NCBI GenBank assembly: GCA_016124805.1
Contig: WGND01000008.1
Span: forward strand, 1-64,000
From: Hyphomicrobiales bacterium
GTDB lineage: Bacteria; Pseudomonadota; Alphaproteobacteria; Parvibaculales; Parvibaculaceae
DNA length: 64,000 nt
Direction of reading: 5' to 3'
Position 1 is the stretch's first letter, and every line of letters begins with the position of its first letter. This document shows positions 1 through 8,144 of the stretch, one piece after another. The translations under genes and the position numbers were made by a program. The notes beneath the pieces are model-generated. The model did no database searches, had not been told where the DNA came from, and was given only the letters and a program-made list of their open reading frames with translations.

Positions 1-1332
1 CACGACCGCGCCCGTCAGCGTCACAGACCCGCCTTCAATATCAATATCCGTGCCCGAGATATCCGACCCGGTCGCTTCCAGCGTCACCGAGCCCGTCCCC
101 GTCAGCTTGCCGGCAAGGTCAATGTCATCCGCCGTGATCTCAAGGGTTGTACCCGCCGAGAGGCGCGCAACATCTGCCTTGCCCAAGGCGGCGCTGATGT
201 AAATGTCGTCTGTCGTCTCTATTGCAGCGTCGGTCGCGACATCATCAGTGGAGGCCACAAGGCGTGCCGACCCTGCCAAGATCGTGCCGGGGCCTGTGCC
301 TTTTTCAACAGAAATGTCGGTCGCGAGGACTTCAAATTTTCCAGCCGCCGTGATGTCGGCGTTTTTGATGCGGACATTATCGCTTGCCGTGGCGGTCTGG
401 GTGGCAGCACCGCCTTCATAAGATCCACCCCCGATAATAACGGCATCGCCGGAACGTGTCCCGGCATCGGTTGCCTCAACCACGCCATCCATATTGATAA
501 AGGCGCCGCCACCGATACTGGCTGCCGCGGCGATGACATTCGTGCCTGTGATCGTGCCGGTATTGTTGATCGGCACGGTTTCATCGGGGTCGGCTTTCTT
601 GGTCACGCCTGTCGTGATGATGAAATCGGTGACGAGAAGTTCGTCGAAAGGTGTCACACCGTCGGTGCGTCCGACCTGTTCAAAACTCAGGTTGAAGGCA
701 CTCGCACCTCCGAGCAGGACATCGCCATATTCTGATGCCAGCGTGCCGGTATTTTCGACAAATGGCGCAACAAGCGCAATGAGGCCGCTGCTGTTGATCG
801 TGGTCGCATTCGTGACTGACGCCGTTGCCGTGCCGCCATCGGTGAATACAAAACCTGCCGGATCATCCAGTGTGGCCAGATTTTCAAAAGCGGTCGGATC
901 AAGATTGGCCGATGTCGCCAGAAGCCCGCCGACATCAATCGTGGCGCCTGCATTGAAGGCGATGCCTGCCGGATCGAGAATCCAGACATGACCGTTGGCG
1001 CTGAGCACACCGTCAATGGCCGTGGGCGTGAGTGCGCCGCCAACAACACGATTGACGGCAATGGACTGGCTGCCCGGCTGATAAAAATTGACGATATCGT
1101 CAGCGCCGATATTGAAACTGTCCCAATCGATAAACAGGCGCTCATCCGTGGTGGTGATGTCGGTCTGGATGCCCGACCCTGCAACCGACGGCGTAATCGT
1201 CGCGGCGCCAACCTGCACAATGGGCGTGTCAGGCGCGGCCTGAACGCGCGACGCCGTCGCCGTGCAAAGAACGGAAACGGTCAGCATGAGAGCCAGACGA
1301 TGGCGGCGCATGGTGAAGCGAGGGGACATCAT
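1..1332 (-). CDS. TpsA-type filamentous haemagglutinin-like exoprotein (C-terminus beyond window)
   Basis: Exported adhesin or exoprotein of a two-partner (type Vb) secretion system. The frame is open from an ATG at 1332 to base 1, giving 444 residues of an unfinished protein. A Sec signal peptide ends near residue 32 (SRVQA). The TPS secretion domain follows, with VNFYQPGSQSIAVNRVVGG, then VWILDPAGIAFNAGATIDVGG, then LVAPFVENTGTL, typical of the haemagglutinin activity domain. The last ~150 visible residues are beta-helix-like repeats rich in G, T, I and D (SVTLEATGSDISGTDIDIEG). The ATG lies one base after the stop of the TpsB gene, so the pair is almost certainly co-transcribed with the transporter first. 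A weaker second ATG is adjacent (1329). The passenger's function cannot be judged because the C-terminus is missing. Confidence 0.85.
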   Translation of the reverse strand, partial: MMSPRFTMRRHRLALMLTVSVLCTATASRVQAAPDTPIVQVGAATITPSVAGSGIQTDITTTDERLFIDWDSFNIGADDIVNFYQPGSQSIAVNRVVGGALTPTAIDGVLSANGHVWILDPAGIAFNAGATIDVGGLLATSANLDPTAFENLATLDDPAGFVFTDGGTATASVTNATTINSSGLIALVAPFVENTGTLASEYGDVLLGGASAFNLSFEQVGRTDGVTPFDELLVTDFIITTGVTKKADPDETVPINNTGTITGTNVIAAAASIGGGAFINMDGVVEATDAGTRSGDAVIIGGGSYEGGAATQTATASDNVRIKNADITAAGKFEVLATDISVEKGTGPGTILAGSARLVASTDDVATDAAIETTDDIYISAALGKADVARLSAGTTLEITADDIDLAGKLTGTGSVTLEATGSDISGTDIDIEGGSVTLTGAVV

Positions 1333-1333
1333 C

Positions 1334-3034
1334 TCATGACCCCCACATCTCTGAGATGCGATCCCAAAGCGTCATCGTATCTGTGGTGATACTGAAAATG
1401 AGGCGCGGCACAGGCTTGGATTCGCCCTGGCCAAGGGGAGCCGCCAGAGGCACGGCATAGGTCAGATCGGCCCGCATCAGCCCACTGAATGTAACCCGCA
1501 CACCACCGCCGACCGATGAGATGGTGCGATCCCGCGTGCCCGTGGAATCATGGTTCCAGTAGCGCCCGACATCATAAAAGCCGGTGAGTTCCGCACCGAC
1601 GCGCTCTTCCCAGAAAGTCTGATGGAAGGCGCTGGCATCAAGCGCCATGGCAACAGCGGAGTCACCGGCTGCAGCACCCGGATCATAGCCCCTGACGATC
1701 GTATAATTGCCGAAGGAATATTCCTCGACCGCCATCAGCGGACGCGCCGAATATTGCCCTTCAAGCCGTGACTTGAGGCGGACGCCGTAAAAGGACGGCG
1801 CAGAAATATTGAGATTGGCCAGCGAATAAAAGGCATCCGGCTCGCCTTCAGGGCGCGCCAGATTGCTGTCGCCGGTCTTGCTGCCATTGAAGAGGTTGAC
1901 GCCATAGCGAAGCTGCGTGCCGCCCGCCACGGTCCATCCGTCGAATTTGGTCTTGGCGTCAACGCCGAGATAGAGGGTGCGGGTGCGGTCGTCACTATAG
2001 GGCACGGCCCCTTGGAAAAGTTCGCCGGTGAAGTTGGCATAGGCCAAACCAAACGACGCATCCAGCGAAGAGCGACGGCGCAGATAAAGCGGATAGCTGA
2101 GCGAGGCATCAAATGTTTCGCTCTGCGAGGCCAGACCCAGTACCGCCACAGGCCCCGAAGGTTTGGCGCGGGCATAGGTCGCGGCGATGCGCCCTGTCAG
2201 ACCATCCATGGTCAGGCCGCGCTGGTAGATGGCCTGCAGGCTGGATTGCTCCTTGTAGTCAAAGGTGTTGTAGCCTGCGAACTGGAACTCATCACCGAGC
2301 GGAGCCGCACCGGGAATGGCGGCAAAAACTGTCGCGCCGACGCGGCCAAGACTATGCGAGCCGAAATTCTGGACATTCAGAAGAACCTTGGGCTCTTTGG
2401 CCTTGGCATCTGCCACAAGCTTCATGGCACCGGGGCCGCCTGTACCCCGCGCAATTGAGACACGGGCAGAAAGGCCCGGTACCCGCTGGAGAAGCGCGAC
2501 AGTCCGCTCAATCTCGTCCAGACGGACGGGGCCTGTCTTGTCAAGATGTTTCAGCCTCAATTCCGTCTGAACCGTCTGCGTGCTTGTCGGCCCGACAACG
2601 GCGGTTTCTTCGATCCAGCCTTCAACGACCGTGAAACGGACGATACCGTTTTCCACTTTCTGCGGCGGAAGGATAACGCGGGCATAAGGATAGCCTGCAG
2701 AGCGAAACTTGCCCTCCATCTTGGTTGCTAGCGCACGCAGATCGTCGACGGTGATTTCCTTGCCAAGCAGGGGGTCCGCGACAGCGCGCAGCGTGTCATC
2801 GGAGACCTGCGTGGGGTTGGGCAGCGTCGAGAGACGCTCCAGCGCAATGCCGGTAAAAAGAAGGGTCGGGAGCTTCTCTTCAGCTGCCGGACTGTCACCC
2901 TTGTCGCTATTAGCAAGCCGGTTGTCAGTTTGAGTTTGAGACGGATTGCCGGGTAGAGTCATACCGAGGCTGGCAAGCTGTTTGCTGCAACCACTCAACA
3001 AGATTGCGATCGCCAATAGCGCGATATTCCGCAC
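1334..3034 (-). CDS. TpsB outer-membrane transporter (ShlB/FhaC/HecB family) with apparent lipobox
   Basis: Outer-membrane beta-barrel that exports the adjacent TpsA protein. 566 residues from a GTG start preceded by a G-rich run. Residues ~65-150 form a ShlB-type POTRA domain (PLLGKEITVDDLRALATK, GYPYARVILPPQ), and a second POTRA follows to ~220. The rest is a 16-strand-type barrel carrying the VRGYD motif of the conserved L6 loop at about residue 455. The N-terminus MRNIALLAIAILLSGCSKQ reads as a lipoprotein signal peptide with a perfect LSGC lipobox, which is unusual because most FhaC/ShlB proteins carry an ordinary signal peptide. The stop is one base from the tpsA start. Confidence 0.9.
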   Translation of the reverse strand: MRNIALLAIAILLSGCSKQLASLGMTLPGNPSQTQTDNRLANSDKGDSPAAEEKLPTLLFTGIALERLSTLPNPTQVSDDTLRAVADPLLGKEITVDDLRALATKMEGKFRSAGYPYARVILPPQKVENGIVRFTVVEGWIEETAVVGPTSTQTVQTELRLKHLDKTGPVRLDEIERTVALLQRVPGLSARVSIARGTGGPGAMKLVADAKAKEPKVLLNVQNFGSHSLGRVGATVFAAIPGAAPLGDEFQFAGYNTFDYKEQSSLQAIYQRGLTMDGLTGRIAATYARAKPSGPVAVLGLASQSETFDASLSYPLYLRRRSSLDASFGLAYANFTGELFQGAVPYSDDRTRTLYLGVDAKTKFDGWTVAGGTQLRYGVNLFNGSKTGDSNLARPEGEPDAFYSLANLNISAPSFYGVRLKSRLEGQYSARPLMAVEEYSFGNYTIVRGYDPGAAAGDSAVAMALDASAFHQTFWEERVGAELTGFYDVGRYWNHDSTGTRDRTISSVGGGVRVTFSGLMRADLTYAVPLAAPLGQGESKPVPRLIFSITTDTMTLWDRISEMWGS

Positions 3035-3192
3035 CTGGCACCCCCCGCCTACAAAAGACCTGTATTCAAAGCAGCAAATTCATTGCGTCTTCAACTCGCC
3101 CCCCTGGGCAGCCGGGATTATTCTATGCACGAATCCGGCCCAGAGTCAGACAAAGTTAAAACATGGTTAAACTGAGGCCATTTGGTTTTCCA

Positions 3193-3210
3193 GTGTCACT
3201 AAACTGACAC
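3193..3210. promoter_or_regulatory. Inverted repeat GTGTCA-N6-TGACAC upstream of the TerB-like gene
   Basis: Perfect 6-bp arms separated by CTAAAC in the 251-bp gap between the divergent tpsB and terB-like genes, about 75 bases before the latter. It could be an operator for either direction. No regulator is adjacent, so the assignment is speculative. Confidence 0.3.
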
Positions 3211-3285
3211 CAATACCCCTTAACTCTCACCGTCATTTCCCGCCATGTGCCGCAGGGAAAGATCAGATGGGAACGGGGACTTCAG

Positions 3286-3732
3286 ATGTTTGATAAATTC
3301 CTGAATTTACTTGAAGGTGGCAAAGGCGGCGACGTGCTTGGCCTTGATCGCAAGCAAGCTGCTGCAGCGGCACTGCTGGTCGAGGCCGCCCGCCTTGATC
3401 GCGATTTCAGCGACGCTGAACGGAACGCCATCAAATCGATCATCTCCAGCAAGTTTGGCCTGGATGCCGAAACGGCGCAGAACCTCGTGGCCATGGCCGA
3501 AAAAGACGACAAGATGGTTCATGATGACGTCGCCTTTCTCGACTCCATCAAGAAGGGTTTTTCCGCCGAAGAAAAATCCGAATTGCTCGAGATGCTTTGG
3601 ACATTGTCCCTTGCCGACAAAAACCTGCATCATTTCGAAGAATATCTGATCTGGCACATGACCAGGGAATTGGGCCTGAGCCGGGATGTCTGCGAAAAGG
3701 CTCGCGATGCCGCCAAGTCAAAGGCAGCCTGA
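3286..3732 (+). CDS. TerB-like (tellurite-resistance fold) cytoplasmic protein
   Basis: 148 residues, no signal peptide. All-helical TerB-type domain with the acidic metal-binding signatures of the family: AARLDRDFSDAERNAI at ~40-55 and SLADKNLHHFEEYLIWHM at ~115-132. These are the two Asp/Glu-rich helix-turn-helix pairs seen in TerB and DjlA-type domains. The ATG at 3286 is chosen over an upstream GTG at 3247 because a GGGGAC purine stretch sits just before it and the protein then begins at the conserved MFDKFLNLLEGG. Role unknown; TerB-like stand-alone proteins are generally linked to envelope stress or metal sensing. It precedes the bestrophin-like membrane gene with little spacing, so the two may be co-transcribed. 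Confidence 0.75.
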   Translation: MFDKFLNLLEGGKGGDVLGLDRKQAAAAALLVEAARLDRDFSDAERNAIKSIISSKFGLDAETAQNLVAMAEKDDKMVHDDVAFLDSIKKGFSAEEKSELLEMLWTLSLADKNLHHFEEYLIWHMTRELGLSRDVCEKARDAAKSKAA

Positions 3733-3759
3733 GGGACCGGGACACCATCCAGACGCTTT

Positions 3760-4620
3760 TTGCCGGCATTCGTCAGGCCGTTTGCCAATGACTTGCTTTT
3801 CCTGCCTGATTTCGCCATCACATCAATGATGATGGATCTCGTGCGCCAGTTTTTAAGAATATTCAATTTTCAGGTGCTGCTGATTTCGGTTCTGGCCGTG
3901 ATCGCGACGCATTTCTGTATTGTGTACAATCTGCGTTCCGATCTGCCATCAAGCCTGGTGGCCGTCGCCATTGTCTTCCCGATTGTCTTCTCGATCGGGG
4001 CCGCGTATCAGCGACGTGAGGAAGCCTTGCAGGGTCTGGCCGCCATCCGGGCCGGCATTGCCTCAATCTATTTCGCCCATCGCGACTGGGTGCGTGACGG
4101 CGAGGCCCATGCGGTTCGCGCGCAGAGCCTTGGTCGCGATCTCTATGCCGCCCTGCGATTGGCCCTGATGTCCAAACCAAGCGAACGGCTAGCCAACAGT
4201 CTCACTGTCTATAAGGTCATTTCCGCCTATTCCCGCAGCCATGACCAGCTTCGCCGGGCCGGGCTGGGGTCGACAGAGCTTTCGCGCATCAATAATTTTC
4301 TTTGGCAGGTCACCGCAAGTTACGAAAAAGTGCGGATGATTGCCGATTATCGGACTCCGGGTTCGCTGCGCGCCTTCAGCAAGGTCTATCTCAACCTCTT
4401 TCCCATCCTCTATGCCCCCTTTTACGCTGATATTGCCGCGAAAGGCGGCGACGTCTTTGGCTATGGCGTCGCGGTGGCCTATGCCTGCGTCCTTGTCGGG
4501 CTGAACAATATTCAGGACCGGCTCGAAAACCCCTTTGACGGGATTGGTGAGGATGATGTGCGGTTCGAGCCCTTTCACGAACTGGAAACGACGCCTCCCT
4601 TTGAGGGTGAGGCGCCCTAA
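3760..4620 (+). CDS. Bestrophin-like integral membrane protein
   Basis: Up to 286 residues. Two hydrophobic segments near the N-terminus (FQVLLISVLAVIATHFCIVY, then LVAVAIVFPIVFSIGAAY) and two near the C-terminus (YLNLFPILYAPFYADIAA, FGYGVAVAYACVLVGL), with a long helical cytoplasmic stretch between. The tail QDRLENPFDGIGEDDVRFE resembles the conserved C-terminal ENPFG-type motif of bestrophin/UPF0187 anion channels. The start is uncertain: a TTG at 3760 gives the longest form, while three consecutive ATG codons at 3826-3834 begin MMMDLVRQF and are equally plausible; neither has a strong ribosome binding site. It lies between the TerB-like gene and the transglutaminase cassette, in the same direction as both. 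Confidence 0.55.
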   Translation: MPAFVRPFANDLLFLPDFAITSMMMDLVRQFLRIFNFQVLLISVLAVIATHFCIVYNLRSDLPSSLVAVAIVFPIVFSIGAAYQRREEALQGLAAIRAGIASIYFAHRDWVRDGEAHAVRAQSLGRDLYAALRLALMSKPSERLANSLTVYKVISAYSRSHDQLRRAGLGSTELSRINNFLWQVTASYEKVRMIADYRTPGSLRAFSKVYLNLFPILYAPFYADIAAKGGDVFGYGVAVAYACVLVGLNNIQDRLENPFDGIGEDDVRFEPFHELETTPPFEGEAP

Positions 4621-4748
4621 GTCTCCGGTTTTTGTCTCCGACGGATTGGAGGCGTGACAAATCCCCTTTTTGCGGCGCAACATGTATAGTTCAGGACGCA
4701 ACCACAAACCGGTCCTGGTTTGTGGAATGGAGAGGTTTATCGACTCGA

Positions 4749-7700
4749 ATGGCAATACAAGTCGCGTTGACGCATAAAACGACTTATCGCTACGACCGTC
4801 AGGTCAATCTGGGACCACAACTTATCCGTCTCCGACCTGCCCCTCATTGCCGGACGCCCATTCTGAGCTATTCGCTCAAGGTCACACCCAAAACCCACTT
4901 CCTCAACTGGCAGCAGGACCCGCAGTCCAACTATCTGGCGCGCTTCGTCTTTCCCGAACCCACAAGAGAATTCGTGGTCGAGGTCGATCTGCTGGCCGAA
5001 CTGTCGATCATCAATCCCTTTGATTTTTTCCTCGAAGCGTCAGCTGAAAAATTTCCCTTCAGCTATGAGCCGGCGCTGGCCCATGAGCTCAAGCCCTATC
5101 TGGAAAAGGAAGCGGCCGGGCCGGAACTGCAGGCCCTGCTCGACCGGATCGACCTGACACCGCGCGCCACGATTGATTTCCTGATCGACATCAATCGGGA
5201 TCTGGCGCAGCGCATCGGCTATGTCATCCGCCTTGAGCCGGGCATCCAGACGACAGAGACAACACTCACCCTGGCACGCGGTTCCTGCCGCGACAGTGCC
5301 TGGCTGCTGGTGCAGATTTTGCGGCATCTGGGGCTTGCTGCCCGCTTTGCCTCCGGATATCTGATCCAGCTTGTCGCGGATGAAAAATCCCTCGACGGGC
5401 CAAGCGGCACGGACCGCGATTTTACTGATCTGCATGCCTGGACGGAAGTTTATCTGCCCGGCGCGGGCTGGATCGGGCTTGATCCCACATCAGGTCTGCT
5501 CGCAGGCGAAGGGCATATTCCGCTGGCCTGCACACCGGATGCGTCGAGCGCCGCCCCGATCACCGGCGGTGTTGATCCCTGCGAAGTCACTTTCGATCAT
5601 GAGATGTATGTGACGCGCATTGATGAACAGCCGCGCAGCACAAAGCCCTATACGCCCAAGCAATGGGCCGCAATCAATGCACTAGGGTCGGTCGTCGACA
5701 AACGGCTCAATGAGCAGGATGTGCGCCTGACCATGGGGGGTGAACCGACCTTCGTTTCCATCGACGACATGGATGGCGCGGAATGGAACACGGCCGCTGT
5801 CGGACCGACAAAGCGTCGCCTGGCCGGCGACCTGATCGACAGGCTCATGCGCCGCTTTGCGCCCGGGGGCTTGCTGCATTTCGGACAGGGCAAATGGTAT
5901 CCAGGCGAAAGCCTGCCGCGCTGGGCACTGACCTGTTACTGGCGCCGCGATGGCGAGGCGCTCTGGGCCAATGGCGAATTTCTGGCGCGCGAGGATCGCG
6001 ACTATGGCTACGGGCCGGAAGAAGCTGAACGACTGATCACGGCGATTGCCGAACGCACGGGCCTGAGCGGCGAAAATATACGCGCCGCCTATGAAGACCC
6101 TTGGCATTATCTGCGTCGCGAAAGCCTGTTGCCGCCCAATGTCGATCCGCTCGACAGCAAGCTGGATGATGCCGAGGAACGGGCACGGCTCGCCCGCGTG
6201 TTCGATCAGGGGCTTGATGTGCCGCGCGGCTTTGTTATGCCGATCGGGCGTCGCCACGAGGATAGCGGTCCCGTCTGGCAGTCCAGCGCCTGGCCGACAC
6301 GGCGCGAGCGCCTCTATCTGATGCCCGGCGACAGCGCCATTGGCTATCGCCTGCCACTGCCCTCCCTGCCATGGGTCGACAAGGCCAATTATCCCTATTA
6401 TTTCCCGCAGGATCCGTTTGATCCGCGCGCACCGCTGAAGCCGCGCGAGACGGGCCTGCCCAATGACAATCTGGCCACGGCCGTCCCGGCCCATGCGGGC
6501 CCGAATGGCGCGCCCGCCGAGGGCGATGCCCAGCTGGCGCTCGACACCAGCGCAACGTCGGGCGAGGAACGCCAGATCCAGACGCCCATGGCCGAGCTGC
6601 GGCGTGGCGATGTGGAGATGGGCAAGTCGGCCGAATGGGTGGTGCGCACGGCGCTCACCGTGGAGCCGCGCGACGGCAAGCTCTATATCTTCATGCCGCC
6701 CATGGAGTTGCTTGAAGACTATATCGATCTGATCGATGTGATTGAGGCCAGTGCCGTGGAAACCGGTCTGCCGGTGATCATTGAAGGTTACGGCCCGCCC
6801 CGCGACCCGCGCCTGAACTCCATTGCGGTGACGCCAGACCCCGGGGTGATCGAGGTCAATATTCATCCGGCGGCGAGCTGGGAAGAACTCACCCATATCA
6901 CGCAGCAGGTCTATGCCGAGGCGCGGCTTTCGCGCCTGTGCAGCGAAAAATTCATGATCGACGGGCGCCATGTCGGCACAGGCGGTGGCAATCATCTTGT
7001 CGTCGGCGCGCTGACACCGTCTGACAGCCCCTTTCTCAGACGGCCTGATCTGCTGCGCAGCCTGATCACCTATTGGCAGAACCATCCGGCTCTTTCCTAT
7101 CTGTTTTCGGGCCTCTTCATCGGACCAACCAGTCAGGCGCCGCGCATCGACGAAGCGCGCAATGACTCACTCTATGAACTTGAAATTGCCTTCAAGGAAA
7201 TCGAGAAGGCAGGTCCGGATTGTCCGCCTTGGCTGATCGACAGGACATTGCGCAATATCCTGACGGATGCGACCGGCAATACCCATCGCGCCGAGTTCTG
7301 CATCGACAAGCTCTACTCGCCGGATTCATCGACGGGTCGTCTCGGTCTGGTTGAATTCCGCGGCTTTGAAATGCCACCCCATGCGGAGATGAGCCTTGCC
7401 CAGCAATTGCTGCTGCGGGCGCTGATCGCCCGTTTCTGGAAGAAGCCCTATAAAAACAGGCTGGTGCGCTGGGGCACCGAGCTGAATGACCGCTTCATGC
7501 TGCCCTATTTTGTTGAGCAGGATTTGCGCGATGTGCTCAGTGACCTGCGTGATGAAGGCTTTGCCTTCGAGGATAGCTGGTTCCTGCCGCATCTGAATTT
7601 CCGTTTCCCCGTTCACGGTCATATCGCGGTGAGCGGCCTTCAGCTCGAAGTCCGTCACGCGCTTGAGCCGTGGCATGTGCTGGGCGAGGAACCGGGTGGC

Positions 7701-8144
7701 GGCGGCACGGTGCGATTTGTGGACAGCTCTGTCGAGCGCCTGCAGATTCGTGTGCGCGGCATGACGGGTGATCGCCATGTGGTTGCCTGCAATGGCCACC
7801 GCCTGCCCCTTGGCCCGACAGGCATTGAAGGAGATTTCGTGGCCGGTGTGCGCTATCGCGCCTGGCAGCCGACCCTCGCGCTGCATCCGACCATTCCACC
7901 TCATGGGCCATTGGTCTTTGATCTGGTGGACACATGGGCCGGTCGCGCCATTGGCGGCTGCACTTATCATGTGAGCCATCCGGGCGGTCGCAATTTCGAA
8001 ACGGCCCCTGTCAATGCCCATGAAGCAGAAGGCCGCCGGCTGGCGCGCTTCCATGCAAGTGGCCATACACAGGGCCAATTTGAGGTTAACGACACAGGGC
8101 CTAACCCTGACTTCCCTTTCACGCTAGACTTGCGGCGTGTCTGA
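4749..8144 (+). CDS. Transglutaminase-DUF2126 fusion protein
   Basis: 1131 residues. An N-terminal transglutaminase_N domain (TYRYDRQVNLGPQLIRLRP) is followed by a transglutaminase-like cysteine peptidase core with the full triad: Cys180 (GSCRDSAW), His229 (DLHAWTEV) and Asp245 (GLDPTSG). From about residue 290 to the end comes DUF2126, with MGGEPTFVSIDDMDGAEWN near residue 326 and later EVNIHPAASWEEL and GGGNHLVVGALTPSDSP. This family belongs to a conserved bacterial cassette predicted by comparative genomics to synthesise and trim a peptide or peptide tag. The ATG at 4749 begins at the family-typical MAIQVALTHKTTYRYD; a GGAGAGG lies 13 bases upstream. The stop overlaps the next gene by 8 bases, implying coupled translation. 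Confidence 0.92.
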   Translation: MAIQVALTHKTTYRYDRQVNLGPQLIRLRPAPHCRTPILSYSLKVTPKTHFLNWQQDPQSNYLARFVFPEPTREFVVEVDLLAELSIINPFDFFLEASAEKFPFSYEPALAHELKPYLEKEAAGPELQALLDRIDLTPRATIDFLIDINRDLAQRIGYVIRLEPGIQTTETTLTLARGSCRDSAWLLVQILRHLGLAARFASGYLIQLVADEKSLDGPSGTDRDFTDLHAWTEVYLPGAGWIGLDPTSGLLAGEGHIPLACTPDASSAAPITGGVDPCEVTFDHEMYVTRIDEQPRSTKPYTPKQWAAINALGSVVDKRLNEQDVRLTMGGEPTFVSIDDMDGAEWNTAAVGPTKRRLAGDLIDRLMRRFAPGGLLHFGQGKWYPGESLPRWALTCYWRRDGEALWANGEFLAREDRDYGYGPEEAERLITAIAERTGLSGENIRAAYEDPWHYLRRESLLPPNVDPLDSKLDDAEERARLARVFDQGLDVPRGFVMPIGRRHEDSGPVWQSSAWPTRRERLYLMPGDSAIGYRLPLPSLPWVDKANYPYYFPQDPFDPRAPLKPRETGLPNDNLATAVPAHAGPNGAPAEGDAQLALDTSATSGEERQIQTPMAELRRGDVEMGKSAEWVVRTALTVEPRDGKLYIFMPPMELLEDYIDLIDVIEASAVETGLPVIIEGYGPPRDPRLNSIAVTPDPGVIEVNIHPAASWEELTHITQQVYAEARLSRLCSEKFMIDGRHVGTGGGNHLVVGALTPSDSPFLRRPDLLRSLITYWQNHPALSYLFSGLFIGPTSQAPRIDEARNDSLYELEIAFKEIEKAGPDCPPWLIDRTLRNILTDATGNTHRAEFCIDKLYSPDSSTGRLGLVEFRGFEMPPHAEMSLAQQLLLRALIARFWKKPYKNRLVRWGTELNDRFMLPYFVEQDLRDVLSDLRDEGFAFEDSWFLPHLNFRFPVHGHIAVSGLQLEVRHALEPWHVLGEEPGGGGTVRFVDSSVERLQIRVRGMTGDRHVVACNGHRLPLGPTGIEGDFVAGVRYRAWQPTLALHPTIPPHGPLVFDLVDTWAGRAIGGCTYHVSHPGGRNFETAPVNAHEAEGRRLARFHASGHTQGQFEVNDTGPNPDFPFTLDLRRV

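Noticed and set aside
5682-7085. 467-residue open frame on the minus strand
   Set aside because: Lies entirely antisense to the DUF2126 domain; composition is Arg/Gly/His-rich with no recognisable motif, typical of shadow frames in G+C-rich genes.
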